Below, one piece after another: positions 1 to 5,972 of a stretch of DNA of 6,815 nt. The DNA is taken from NCBI GenBank assembly GCA_021825225.1, contig JAKAIH010000151.1:1-6815 (forward strand). The letters run 5' to 3'. How positions within the stretch are numbered: position 1 is the first letter of the stretch; every line of letters starts with the position of its first letter. A program made the translations under genes and the position numbers. A model generated the notes under the pieces. The model was given only the letters and a program-made list of their open reading frames with translations, did not search any database and was not told the origin of the DNA. Source of the DNA: Pseudomonadota bacterium. Its GTDB lineage: Bacteria; Pseudomonadota; Gammaproteobacteria; Burkholderiales; SG8-39.

Positions 1-8
1 CGTTACGC

Positions 9-995
9 TCAGACCGCGATCATCCCGTGCACGCTGAACAGCCTGGCGGGGTCGGTCCAGGTCTCACCGGGGGCGAAGCCGGCGCGCTGTGCCACCGCGC
101 GGAATTCATCGACGCCGTATTTGCAGGAAATCTCGGTGAGTATGGTTTCGCCCTGGCGGAAGTCGAAGCGCTCGCCGCCGACATGCACGAACTGCGAGGC
201 CAGGCTTTCGAGGTGCATCTCGATCCGGCCCTTGTCTTCGTCGTAGAAGGCGCGGTGGCAAAAGCGCCGCAGCTGGAAATCCCCGCCCAGCTCGCGGTTT
301 ATGCGCGCAAGCAGATTGAGATTGAACTCGGCCGTCACCCCCGCGGCATCGTCGTAAGCGGCATCGAGCACGGACTTCTCCTTTTTCAGGTCGACGCCGA
401 TCAGCAGTGCGCCGCCCGCGCCGACCATGCGCCGGGCGAGCTGCAGGAACGCGATCGCCTCTTCCGGGGTGAAATTGCCGATGGTCGATCCGGGGAAATA
501 CACCGCTTTCCTGCGGATCGGCACGCCGACGAACACCGGCAGCGTCAATGCCTTGGTGTAGTCGGCGCACACGCCGTTGATGTTGAGCCAGGGAAACTGC
601 TGCGCCAGCCCGGTCGCGGCCGCCTGCAGCGCCTCGCCGGCGATGTCGACCGGGACATAGAGCGGCGGCTGCAACTGTTCGATCAGGATGCGCGTTTTCC
701 GGCTCGAACCGCTGCCGAACTCGATCAGCTGGCAACCGGCGCCGAGAAATCCGGCCATCGCCGCGGCATGCTCGCGCATGATGGCCAGTTCGGTCCGCGT
801 GGGATAGTACTCGGGCAACTCGCAGATTTGCTCGAACAAATCGCAGCCGCGCGCGTCGTAGAAATACTTCGGCGGCAGCGCCTTGCGCGGCAGCGCCAGA
901 CCGCTCAGCACCTCGCCCAGAAAGGACGTGTCCTCGGACAGGAAATTGTAGAAGCGCACCACCCCTTGCGCGGGGCGCTGCTGCGGCTGTGCCAT
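9..995 (-). CDS. egtD: L-histidine N-alpha-methyltransferase (ergothioneine biosynthesis EgtD)
   Basis: Cytoplasmic SAM-dependent enzyme that trimethylates histidine to hercynine, the first step of ergothioneine synthesis. The 328-residue product matches the family's usual length of about 320. It has the SAM-binding segment EFGSGSSRKTR (about 92-102), YVPVDI (113-118), FPGSTIGNF (167-175), a GVDLKK stretch, AAYDD..GVTAEFNLN and a C-terminal TEISCKY. From memory of the mycobacterial EgtD structure, the histidine-pocket residues Y39, Y56, N166, Y206, E282 and S284 correspond in spacing to Y46, Y63, N174, Y214, E288 and S290 here, all present. I chose the ATG at 995: it gives family length, follows a GGGGGATGGA ribosome-binding stretch and begins 40 nt after the pbpG stop. 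An upstream in-frame ATG at 1133 would add 46 low-complexity residues inside pbpG. Spacing suggests co-transcription with pbpG. The usual partner egtB is not visible; only 8 bases lie beyond the stop. Confidence 0.93.
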   Translation of the reverse strand: MAQPQQRPAQGVVRFYNFLSEDTSFLGEVLSGLALPRKALPPKYFYDARGCDLFEQICELPEYYPTRTELAIMREHAAAMAGFLGAGCQLIEFGSGSSRKTRILIEQLQPPLYVPVDIAGEALQAAATGLAQQFPWLNINGVCADYTKALTLPVFVGVPIRRKAVYFPGSTIGNFTPEEAIAFLQLARRMVGAGGALLIGVDLKKEKSVLDAAYDDAAGVTAEFNLNLLARINRELGGDFQLRRFCHRAFYDEDKGRIEMHLESLASQFVHVGGERFDFRQGETILTEISCKYGVDEFRAVAQRAGFAPGETWTDPARLFSVHGMIAV

Positions 996-1035
996 TCCAT
1001 CCCCCAACACCGGTTGGACCGGCGCGCCCGCGCTT

Positions 1036-1956
1036 TTAGCCAGGCGCGTGTCTGCTGCCTTCCTGCGCAGACTTGCGCGCGCCGGCGTTGGGCCTGGCAT
1101 TCGCTTCCAGCCAGGCTTTGACGCGATTGGCATCGCCGATACGCGAGAGTTTTCCCCAGGAATCCAGAAGCACGATGATCACCTGGCGTTCGGCCAGCCT
1201 CGCATGCAGCACCAGGCAGTGGCCGGCGTCGTTGGTGAAGCCGGTCTTGGACAGTCCTATATGCCACCTTTCGTTCGACACCAGCCGGTCGGTGTTGCGA
1301 TAGGCAAGCGGCCTGCCGGCAACCTGGACCTCGTGTCCGGCCGTAGTGGTGTATTCGCGGATGAGTTCGTAGCGGTGCGCGGCGCGCACCATTTTGACCA
1401 GGTCCTCCGCGCTCGCCACGTTGCCGCTGGAGAGTCCGGTCGCGTCGTCGAAGTGCGTGTCGCTCATGCCCAGCATCTGCGCCTTGTGATTCATCGCGCG
1501 CAGGAACGCTTCGATGCCGCCCGGATAGGTGGTGCGCGCCAGGGCAGCGGCAGCGCGGTTCTCCGAGGACATCAGCGCGAGGCGCAGCAATTCATCGCGG
1601 CTCAGGCTCGCGCCCGGCTTCAGGCGCGAGTGCGTGCCGCGCAGGTAATCCATGTCTTCGGTCGAAATGGTGACGGGCTGATTCAGATCGACGCCGGCGT
1701 CGAGCACCACCATCGCGGTCATCAGCTTGGTGATCGAGGCGATGGGCGTCACCGTGGTCGCATTCTTGCCGTACAGGATTTCCCCGGTTTCCGCGTCCTG
1801 CACAATGGCGGCGGCCGAGCGCAGCGACAGCTTGTGCGCCGAACGCGCGGCCTGGTGCGTTGCACGATGGGCTTCCGCCTGGTTCGGATAAGTAAGGCCG
1901 GCCAGGCTCAGGCTCAGGCCAACACACAGCAGCATATTGCGTATGGACAGCAACAT
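1036..1956 (-). CDS. pbpG: D-alanyl-D-alanine endopeptidase, PBP7/PbpG type (peptidase S11)
   Basis: Periplasmic penicillin-binding serine peptidase that, in this family, cleaves D-Ala-meso-DAP cross-links of peptidoglycan. The 306-residue product starts with a signal peptide (hydrophobic core about 8-22, probable cleavage after AEA at 27-29). All three active-site motifs are present in order: S74-I-T-K77 (nucleophile S74), S131-E-N133 and K237-T-G239 in LSKTGFTNDAGHC. The length and the lack of a PBP5-like C-terminal beta domain and amphipathic anchor fit PBP7/PbpG rather than DacA/DacC. The ATG at 1956 is preferred over an in-frame ATG at 2073 because it sits behind a GAGGAGG Shine-Dalgarno and begins a proper signal peptide. 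The longer form would translate through the probable promoter. The last residues (about 285-306) are polar and probably a disordered tail. It lies 129 bp downstream of the ABC exporter and 40 nt upstream of egtD. Confidence 0.93.
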   Translation of the reverse strand: MLLSIRNMLLCVGLSLSLAGLTYPNQAEAHRATHQAARSAHKLSLRSAAAIVQDAETGEILYGKNATTVTPIASITKLMTAMVVLDAGVDLNQPVTISTEDMDYLRGTHSRLKPGASLSRDELLRLALMSSENRAAAALARTTYPGGIEAFLRAMNHKAQMLGMSDTHFDDATGLSSGNVASAEDLVKMVRAAHRYELIREYTTTAGHEVQVAGRPLAYRNTDRLVSNERWHIGLSKTGFTNDAGHCLVLHARLAERQVIIVLLDSWGKLSRIGDANRVKAWLEANARPNAGARKSAQEGSRHAPG

Positions 1957-1959
1957 TTT

Positions 1960-1966
1960 CCTCCTC
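1960..1966 (-). promoter_or_regulatory. Ribosome binding site of pbpG
   Basis: On the minus strand GAGGAGG lies directly before AAA-ATG. The first GAGG is six nucleotides from the ATG, a good Shine-Dalgarno arrangement. It fixes the start at 1956 rather than the upstream ATG at 2073. Confidence 0.75.
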
Positions 1967-1988
1967 GGTGAGACTAGGCGTTCGGCGC

Positions 1989-2017
1989 AGTCTAGCGGCC
2001 AAACAGCGCTTTGGCAA
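1989..2017 (-). promoter_or_regulatory. Probable sigma-70 promoter of pbpG(-egtD)
   Basis: On the minus strand TTGCCA (2017-2012, five of six to TTGACA) is followed after exactly 17 nt by TAGACT (1994-1989, four of six to TATAAT). Transcription would start near 1982, giving a leader of about 26 nt before the pbpG ATG, which includes the Shine-Dalgarno. This supports expression of pbpG independent of the upstream ABC gene. The call rests on matching by eye. Confidence 0.5.
1998..2015. repeat. Interrupted palindrome inside the pbpG promoter spacer (possible operator)
   Basis: GCCAAA and TTTGGC form perfect 6-bp arms around CAGCGC on the plus strand. The 18-bp element fills the spacer between the predicted -35 and -10 boxes and overlaps the -35, a position typical for a repressor operator. 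No candidate protein is encoded beside it; function is inferred from position only. Confidence 0.35.
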
Positions 2018-2040
2018 GCAAAAATAACGAGATAGCGACA

Positions 2041-2060
2041 CAATCTAAAGCAAAAGATTG
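2041..2060. repeat. AT-rich inverted repeat between the ABC exporter and pbpG
   Basis: CAATCT and AGATTG form perfect 6-bp arms around an 8-nt A-rich centre, 26 nt past the ABC exporter stop. No run of U follows on the minus strand, so it is a poor intrinsic terminator. It could be a weak mRNA 3' hairpin or a protein-binding site upstream of the pbpG promoter. Confidence 0.3.
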
Positions 2061-2085
2061 AATAGCGCGGCAAAAACCCCTCTAT

Positions 2086-3921
2086 TCAGGCGATGGCCAG
2101 TTCGCGCGACTGCAACGACTCCTCCTGCTGCTGCAGCGCCCACATCTGCGCGTAGGCGCCGCCGCGTTCCAGCAATTCGCGATGCGCGCCGCGCTCGATG
2201 ATGCGCCCGGCGTCCATGACCAGTATCTGGTCTGCGTCCATTACCGTGGACAGGCGGTGCGCGATCACGAGCGTGGTATGACCCTGGGCGATTCGCGCAA
2301 GTTCCCCCTGGATCGATTTCTCGGTTTCGGAGTCGAGCGCCGAGGTGGCTTCGTCGAAAATCAGGATCGCGGGATTCTTGAGGATGGCGCGCGCGATCGC
2401 CACGCGCTGCTTCTCCCCGCCCGAGAGCTTCAGCCCGCGCTCGCCCACCCGCGCCTCGTATTTGTCAGGCAGGCTTTCGATGAACTCGTTGATATGCGCG
2501 GCGCGCGCCGCCTCGATCACTTCCGCGCGCGTCGCCTCGGGCCGGCCGTACTGGATGTTGTAGTAAATGCTGTCGTTGAACAGCACCGTGTCCTGCGGCA
2601 CGATGCCGATCGCGGCGCGCAGGCTCCCCTGCTGCAGCGCGCGGATATCGCTGCCGTTGACGAGGATCGCGCCGCCGCTGACGTCGTAGAAGCGGTACAG
2701 CAGGCGCGCCAGCGTGGACTTGCCGGCGCCCGAGTGCCCAACCACCGCGACCTTGCTGCCCGCGGGCACGTCGAAGAACAGGTCGAACAGGATCTGGCGC
2801 TTCGGGTCGTAGGAAAAATCCACGTGCTCGAAGCGGATCGACGCGCTGCCCGCGGCGAGCGCGACGGCATCGGGGCTGTCCTGGATTTCGCGGTTCTGCT
2901 CCAGCAGGCGGAACATCCGGTCGGTATCGATCAGCGCCTGCTTGATCTCGCGGTAGACCATGCCGAGAAAATTGAGCGGAATATAGAGCTGGATCAGCAG
3001 GCCGTTGATCAGCACCAGGTCGCCCAGGGTCAGCGTCTTCGCCACCACGCCCTCGGCCGCGAGGATCATCAGCAGCGTCACGGCGATCGCGATGACGAAG
3101 CTCTGGCCGACGTTGAGCAGGCCGAGCGACATTTCGTTTCTCACCGCCGCCGTTTCGTACTTGCGCAGGTTGTCGTCGTAGCGCCGCGCCTCGTATTCCT
3201 CGTTGTTGAAATACTTCACCGTCTCGTAATTGAGCAGGCTGTCGATGGCGCGCGTGTTGGCCTTCGAGTCGAGTTCGTTCGCCTGGCGCCGGATGTCCAT
3301 GCGCCACTCGGTGACGCTGACGGTGAAGAAAATGTAGATTGCGACCGCGGCGAAGGTGACGGCGGCGAAGCGCCAGTCGAACTTGGTCAGCAGCACCACC
3401 GCCACCAGGCTGAATTCGAGGATCACCGGGATCACGGAAAACAGCATGAACGAGAGCAGCGTGGAAATGCCGCGCGTGCCGCGCTCGATGTCGCGCGTCA
3501 CGCCGCCGGTCTGGCGATCGAGATGAAAGCGCAGGCTCAGACTGTGCAAATGACGGAACACGGTGAGCGCGACGCGGCGGATGGCGCGCTGCGTGACGCG
3601 CACGAACACCACGTCGCGCAATTCGGCGAACAGCACCGTGGACAGGCGCAGCAGGCCATAGGCGAGGAGCAGTGCCAGCGGCAGCGCGAGCACCTGCTGC
3701 TCGGGCGAGAGCGCATCCACGATGCGCTTGAGCAGCAGCGGCACGCCGACGTTGGCGAACTTGGCCGTCGCGAGGAATGTCAGCGCGACCAGCACCCGCC
3801 ATTTGTATTCCGCGAGGTAGGGCAACAGCATGCCGACCGCGCGCCATTCGTTGCGCCGCGCGCCGGATGCCCCCGGCGCGGCGTCTACGGTTGAAGCGAA
3901 GGAACGGCGTCCATGTGCCAT
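2086..3921 (-). CDS. Atm1/ABCB7-type ABC exporter (fused membrane and ATPase domains)
   Basis: Inner-membrane half-transporter that acts as a homodimer; the Atm1 class exports glutathione conjugates or glutathione-linked sulfur and metal species. The 611 residues hold a six-helix membrane domain (about 30-335) and a C-terminal ATPase domain (about 360-595). The ATPase motifs are complete: Walker A GHSGAGKST (395-403), Q-loop Q443, signature LSGGEKQ (499-505), Walker B ILIFDE (519-524), D-loop SALD and H-loop H555. Placement in the Atm1 class rather than MsbA rests on RQTGGVTRDIERGTRG (136-151), LLNYETVKYFNNE (229-241) and LNFLGMVYREI (316-326). From memory, the Novosphingobium Atm1 glutathione-pocket residues Y195, R206, R210, N269, Q272 and R323 match Y196, R207, R211, N270, Q273 and R324 at a constant offset of one. 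The ATG at 3921 is the first possible one (an in-frame TGA lies upstream) although its ribosome binding site is weak. The exact substrate is not determinable. Confidence 0.94.
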   Translation of the reverse strand: MAHGRRSFASTVDAAPGASGARRNEWRAVGMLLPYLAEYKWRVLVALTFLATAKFANVGVPLLLKRIVDALSPEQQVLALPLALLLAYGLLRLSTVLFAELRDVVFVRVTQRAIRRVALTVFRHLHSLSLRFHLDRQTGGVTRDIERGTRGISTLLSFMLFSVIPVILEFSLVAVVLLTKFDWRFAAVTFAAVAIYIFFTVSVTEWRMDIRRQANELDSKANTRAIDSLLNYETVKYFNNEEYEARRYDDNLRKYETAAVRNEMSLGLLNVGQSFVIAIAVTLLMILAAEGVVAKTLTLGDLVLINGLLIQLYIPLNFLGMVYREIKQALIDTDRMFRLLEQNREIQDSPDAVALAAGSASIRFEHVDFSYDPKRQILFDLFFDVPAGSKVAVVGHSGAGKSTLARLLYRFYDVSGGAILVNGSDIRALQQGSLRAAIGIVPQDTVLFNDSIYYNIQYGRPEATRAEVIEAARAAHINEFIESLPDKYEARVGERGLKLSGGEKQRVAIARAILKNPAILIFDEATSALDSETEKSIQGELARIAQGHTTLVIAHRLSTVMDADQILVMDAGRIIERGAHRELLERGGAYAQMWALQQQEESLQSRELAIA

Positions 3922-3970
3922 AGCGGGGCGGGATAAGCAATGCGGCTTGATTCAGCTACAGGCTCAGCCG

Positions 3971-3984
3971 GCGCCGAACGGCGC
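3971..3984. repeat. GC-rich hairpin in the leader of the ABC exporter
   Basis: GCGCCG and CGGCGC are perfect arms around AA, about 50 nt before the exporter ATG in the 150-bp gap 3922-4071. There is no adjacent U run, so it is not a typical terminator. I found no convincing -35/-10 pair for the exporter in this gap, and its promoter remains unassigned. Confidence 0.3.
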
Positions 3985-4071
3985 GCAGCCACTGCAGGGC
4001 CGCTATTTTCGCACAGCGAAGAGAAATTTGCCCCCTGCACTGGAACGTGAGGGCGGTCCCGCCTCAGGTCA

Positions 4072-4644
4072 TTACAGCCGCGCGGGCGGGCGCTGCGGCA
4101 GCCATATTTTGATTACGTGGGGACGTGAGGGGACGGGCAGCGCTGCGTTCGCAGCAGAATTCGACACTACCAGGACGGGCTCGGGCGCAGCGTTCACCGG
4201 CGTCGCGTCCACAGCGGACGAGTGATACGCAAGCGCGCCCTTGCGCTCCTGCGCCGCGACACCGCTGCCGGATCGGCCCGGATTGGCGGCGAGTTTCAAT
4301 CCCGCCTCCACCGGATTGATGTTGGCTGCGGACCACACGCCCCAGGCAAATCCCCCCAACAGCAGCAGCGGATTGCTCAGTCCGGCCAATAGCGTGAGCG
4401 AGCGGCCAAACAGGGTGCTGCTGACTACCGCATTGGTGCGCTGCAGGCCCAGGCGCTCCGCAGGGTCCATCGGCAGGGCGTCGAGCACATTGCCGACCAG
4501 TCCCTTGTAGACGACCTGGTCAAAACCATTGGAAAAGACGCCGGGTTCCGGCCGCGATGCCGGGTCCTCCTGCGCCGACGAGGCCGGGCTTGCGAGCGCG
4601 AGAATCAGCGCGAGGGGGAACAGGGGCAGACGCGGCGGCGGCAT
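4072..4644 (-). CDS. Exported protein of unknown function with one hydrophobic segment
   Basis: I do not recognise a named family. The 190-residue product begins with a Pro-rich signal peptide (hydrophobic core about 8-20, likely cleavage after ASSA at 21-24). The probable ordered core (about 38-112) includes GFDQVVYKGLVGNVLDALPMD, then LQRTNAVVSSTLFGRSLTLL, and a hydrophobic stretch LLLLGGFAWGVWSA (93-106) that could be a transmembrane helix or buried hairpin. The rest (about 113-190) is Ala/Pro/Ser-rich and probably disordered, ending in a basic, Pro-rich tail. No cysteines, catalytic motif or lipobox are visible. The start is supported by AAGGA six nt before the ATG. The gene lies 56 bp downstream of the lmo0937-type gene on the same strand, with no clear terminator between them, so an operon is plausible. 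It is a real gene by signal peptide, ribosome binding site and operon position; the function is unknown. Confidence 0.75.
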   Translation of the reverse strand: MPPPRLPLFPLALILALASPASSAQEDPASRPEPGVFSNGFDQVVYKGLVGNVLDALPMDPAERLGLQRTNAVVSSTLFGRSLTLLAGLSNPLLLLGGFAWGVWSAANINPVEAGLKLAANPGRSGSGVAAQERKGALAYHSSAVDATPVNAAPEPVLVVSNSAANAALPVPSRPHVIKIWLPQRPPARL

Positions 4645-4700
4645 GGATGATCCTTATCCGGGTCGGGCGATGCGCGCCTGCCAAGACCGATGCCGCCCGC

Positions 4701-4850
4701 TCAGAGCGGACTGCGCCCGCTGATGACCCTGAGCAGGACGACCACGATGGCGATAACCAGCAAAATGTGGATGAAGCCGCCCATGGTGTACGAAGTCACC
4801 AATCCGAGCAGCCATAAAATGATCAGAACTACGGCGATGGTATAGAGCAT
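4701..4850 (-). CDS. Small two-helix membrane protein, lmo0937 family
   Basis: The 49-residue product is almost entirely two hydrophobic helices (about 2-18 and 25-42) separated by VTSYTMGGF, ending in a short basic tail RVISGRSPL. The pattern TIAVVLIILWLLGLVTSYT, then GGFIHILLVIAIVVVLLR, is that of the lmo0937 family of tiny inner-membrane proteins. I know of no assigned biochemical role; genes of this kind are often found near stress genes. I chose the ATG at 4850 because family members start with MLxTIA and AAGGA lies eight nt upstream. The in-frame ATG at 4913 would add 21 residues rich in Arg and Gly with no family likeness. It is divergent from the Crp/Fnr-type regulator, and the 190-residue exported protein follows it on the same strand. 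Its leader shares ATAAGGAT with that of the downstream gene. Confidence 0.85.
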   Translation of the reverse strand: MLYTIAVVLIILWLLGLVTSYTMGGFIHILLVIAIVVVLLRVISGRSPL

Positions 4851-4934
4851 GAGGGCTATCCTTATGAGACCCGATTGAGACATCCCGGACCCAGGCCGCA
4901 GCCGCATCGGCAATGCGCCGAATTTCCAACGGCC

Positions 4935-4950
4935 TGCAAGCGCCTTGCCG
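4935..4950 (-). promoter_or_regulatory. Possible sigma-54-like -24/-12 element (or inverted repeat) upstream of the lmo0937-type gene
   Basis: Read on the minus strand, CGGCAAGGCGCTTGCA agrees with TGGCACG-N4-TTGCA at 10 of 12 fixed positions, with GG and GC separated by the required 10 nt. The start would fall near 4925, about 75 nt before the ATG. The same bases form a small inverted repeat (GCAAG/CTTGC, 3-nt centre), so the match may be coincidental. No sigma-54 activator gene is in the window. Confidence 0.25.
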
Positions 4951-5020
4951 TCGCAGTCTCCGAGTCAGGCAGGCTTATGCGGAGGCTGGAGTAATTTTCT
5001 GCGCTGCGGCCGGCATTCTC

Positions 5021-5036
5021 TGTGCGTTGGCGCACA
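5021..5036. promoter_or_regulatory. CRP/FNR-like 16-bp palindrome, putative operator
   Basis: TGTGCG-TTGG-CGCACA is a perfect inverted repeat. It has the TGTGN-N6-NCACA layout of CRP-superfamily sites, with C/G instead of A/T at the inner position. It lies 76 bp before the ATG of a regulator of that superfamily and touches its best -10 box. Binding and autoregulation are inferred. Confidence 0.5.
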
Positions 5037-5042
5037 TACAAT
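5037..5042 (+). promoter_or_regulatory. -10 box candidate for the Crp/Fnr-type regulator gene
   Basis: TACAAT differs from TATAAT at one base and would start transcription near 5049, about 63 nt before the ATG. No good -35 is found at 16-18 nt spacing (the 17-nt position reads CATTCT), so the promoter may depend on an activator. The palindrome occupies the spacer, which alternatively suggests repression. Confidence 0.35.
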
Positions 5043-5111
5043 CAAATTTTCAAAGCGTACCTTTGCCGCTAACCTAGCCTTCGCAGTTGGCGCTGATTTT
5101 CGGCATCGGAC

Positions 5112-5906
5112 ATGGACCTTGACACCCCAGTTCTCCCCCCGTCGCTTGCGCATCGGAATGTCTCCGCAGCCGCCCGCGGGAATGCACCATCAGCGCAGAA
5201 GCGGATGCCGGTCTCCAGGCAATCAATTGCAGCGAACAGCCTGCTCGCGGCTTTGCCGCGCAATGAGTATCTGCGACTGCTCGACAACATGGAACAGGTC
5301 GCGCTGACTTACGGCGAAGCGCTGTACGCGCCCGGCGATCCGATAAAGCACGTCTACTTTCCCAACGACTCCATCGTTTCCCTGCTGACGCTGGTGGACC
5401 GGCACCAGGCGCTGGAAGTCGGCCTGGTCGGGCGCGAAGGCATGGTCGGTATTCCGCTCGCGCTCGAGATCGCGACTTCTCCGGTGCGGGCGCTGGTGCA
5501 GGGAACCGGCACCGCCATGCGCATGAAAGCGGCGCCTTTTATCAAGGAACTCCGGCAAAGCACCGCATTGCAGCGTGCGCTGCACCGCTACACCTACAGC
5601 CTGATGACGCAGATCACCCAAACGGCCGCCTGCAACCGCTTTCACGTGGTGGAAGCGCGCCTCGCACGCTGGCTGCTAATGACCCAGGATCGCATCCAAG
5701 CGGATTCATTTCGGCTCACCCAGGAGTTCCTTTCGCAAATGCTGGGCGTGCGCCGCGTCGGCGTAACCAAGGCGGCGCGCATGCTGCAGCAAAACAGGCT
5801 GATCCGCTACAGCCGCGGCAACATCACGGTTCTCGACCGCAAGAGCCTGGAAGCGGCCTGCTGCTCGTGCTACGCCATCGTCAAGGACATGCACAGCGCC
5901 GCGTGA
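5112..5906 (+). CDS. Crp/Fnr-superfamily transcriptional regulator
   Basis: DNA-binding regulator of 264 residues with an N-terminal cNMP-like beta-roll (about 44-140) and a C-terminal winged helix-turn-helix (about 198-245). Recognisable segments are LYAPGDPIKHVYFPNDSIVS (71-90), EVGLVGREGMVGIP (102-115), ACNRFHVVEARLARWLLMTQDR (173-194), then LTQEFLSQMLGVRRVGVTKAA with recognition helix about 214-225. The cAMP contacts of Escherichia coli CRP (the ERS segment) are not visible, nor are the N-terminal FNR iron-sulfur cysteines, so the signal is unknown. Three cysteines cluster near the C-terminus (C250, C251, C253, followed by Y254). The ATG at 5112 has a weak ribosome binding site; an in-frame ATG at 5205 would remove 31 polar residues ahead of the conserved fold and is a real alternative. 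The gene diverges from the lmo0937-type gene and lies upstream of the Ala/Lys-rich protein gene. Confidence 0.92.
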   Translation: MDLDTPVLPPSLAHRNVSAAARGNAPSAQKRMPVSRQSIAANSLLAALPRNEYLRLLDNMEQVALTYGEALYAPGDPIKHVYFPNDSIVSLLTLVDRHQALEVGLVGREGMVGIPLALEIATSPVRALVQGTGTAMRMKAAPFIKELRQSTALQRALHRYTYSLMTQITQTAACNRFHVVEARLARWLLMTQDRIQADSFRLTQEFLSQMLGVRRVGVTKAARMLQQNRLIRYSRGNITVLDRKSLEAACCSCYAIVKDMHSAA

Positions 5907-5972
5907 ATGCGCCGCTTGCCAACGCCCGTATTCGACGATTCGCGGACTACTATCCGCCCTTTGCGCTGCAGG

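Larger units (their letters stand above)
4851..5111. promoter_or_regulatory. Divergent control region between the lmo0937-type gene and the Crp/Fnr-type regulator
   Basis: This non-coding stretch of 261 bp must hold promoters for both directions. It contains the palindrome at 5021-5036, a -10 candidate at 5037-5042 for the regulator, and a -24/-12-like sequence at 4935-4950 facing the lmo0937-type gene. Short open frames crossing it lack start signals and resemble no protein I know. Confidence 0.6.

Noticed and set aside
1010..1022. CCGGT/ACCGG hairpin between pbpG and egtD
   Set aside because: Only a 5-bp stem with a 3-nt loop and no U run; not a terminator, and evidence for translational control is lacking.
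27..1121. Long plus-strand open frame opposite egtD (364 codons)
   Set aside because: GC-rich antisense shadow; product is Arg/Ala/Gln/His-rich without any family motif, while the minus strand has complete EgtD motifs.
996..1133. 46-residue N-terminal extension of EgtD
   Set aside because: Overlaps the end of pbpG, is low complexity, and the start at 995 gives family length with a suitable ribosome binding site.
1048..1971. Plus-strand open frame opposite pbpG (307 codons)
   Set aside because: Antisense shadow of a gene with all three penicillin-binding motifs; no ribosome binding site or recognisable domain.
2182..3894. 570-codon plus-strand frame opposite the ABC exporter
   Set aside because: Very long, but composition (Arg, Glu, His, Gln, Ala) is the mirror of exporter codons in a GC-rich gene; no fold or motif.
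2465..3940. 491-codon minus-strand frame overlapping the ABC exporter
   Set aside because: Frame-shifted reading of the same strand; Arg/Ala/Gly-rich, with no ATPase motifs.
4051..4063. GGCGG/CCGCC hairpin after the 190-residue protein gene as terminator
   Set aside because: Loop too short for a stable stem and no U run follows on the minus strand.
4945..5307. 120-codon plus-strand frame crossing the divergent region
   Set aside because: Out of frame with the regulator, crosses its probable promoter and start, and has no family likeness.
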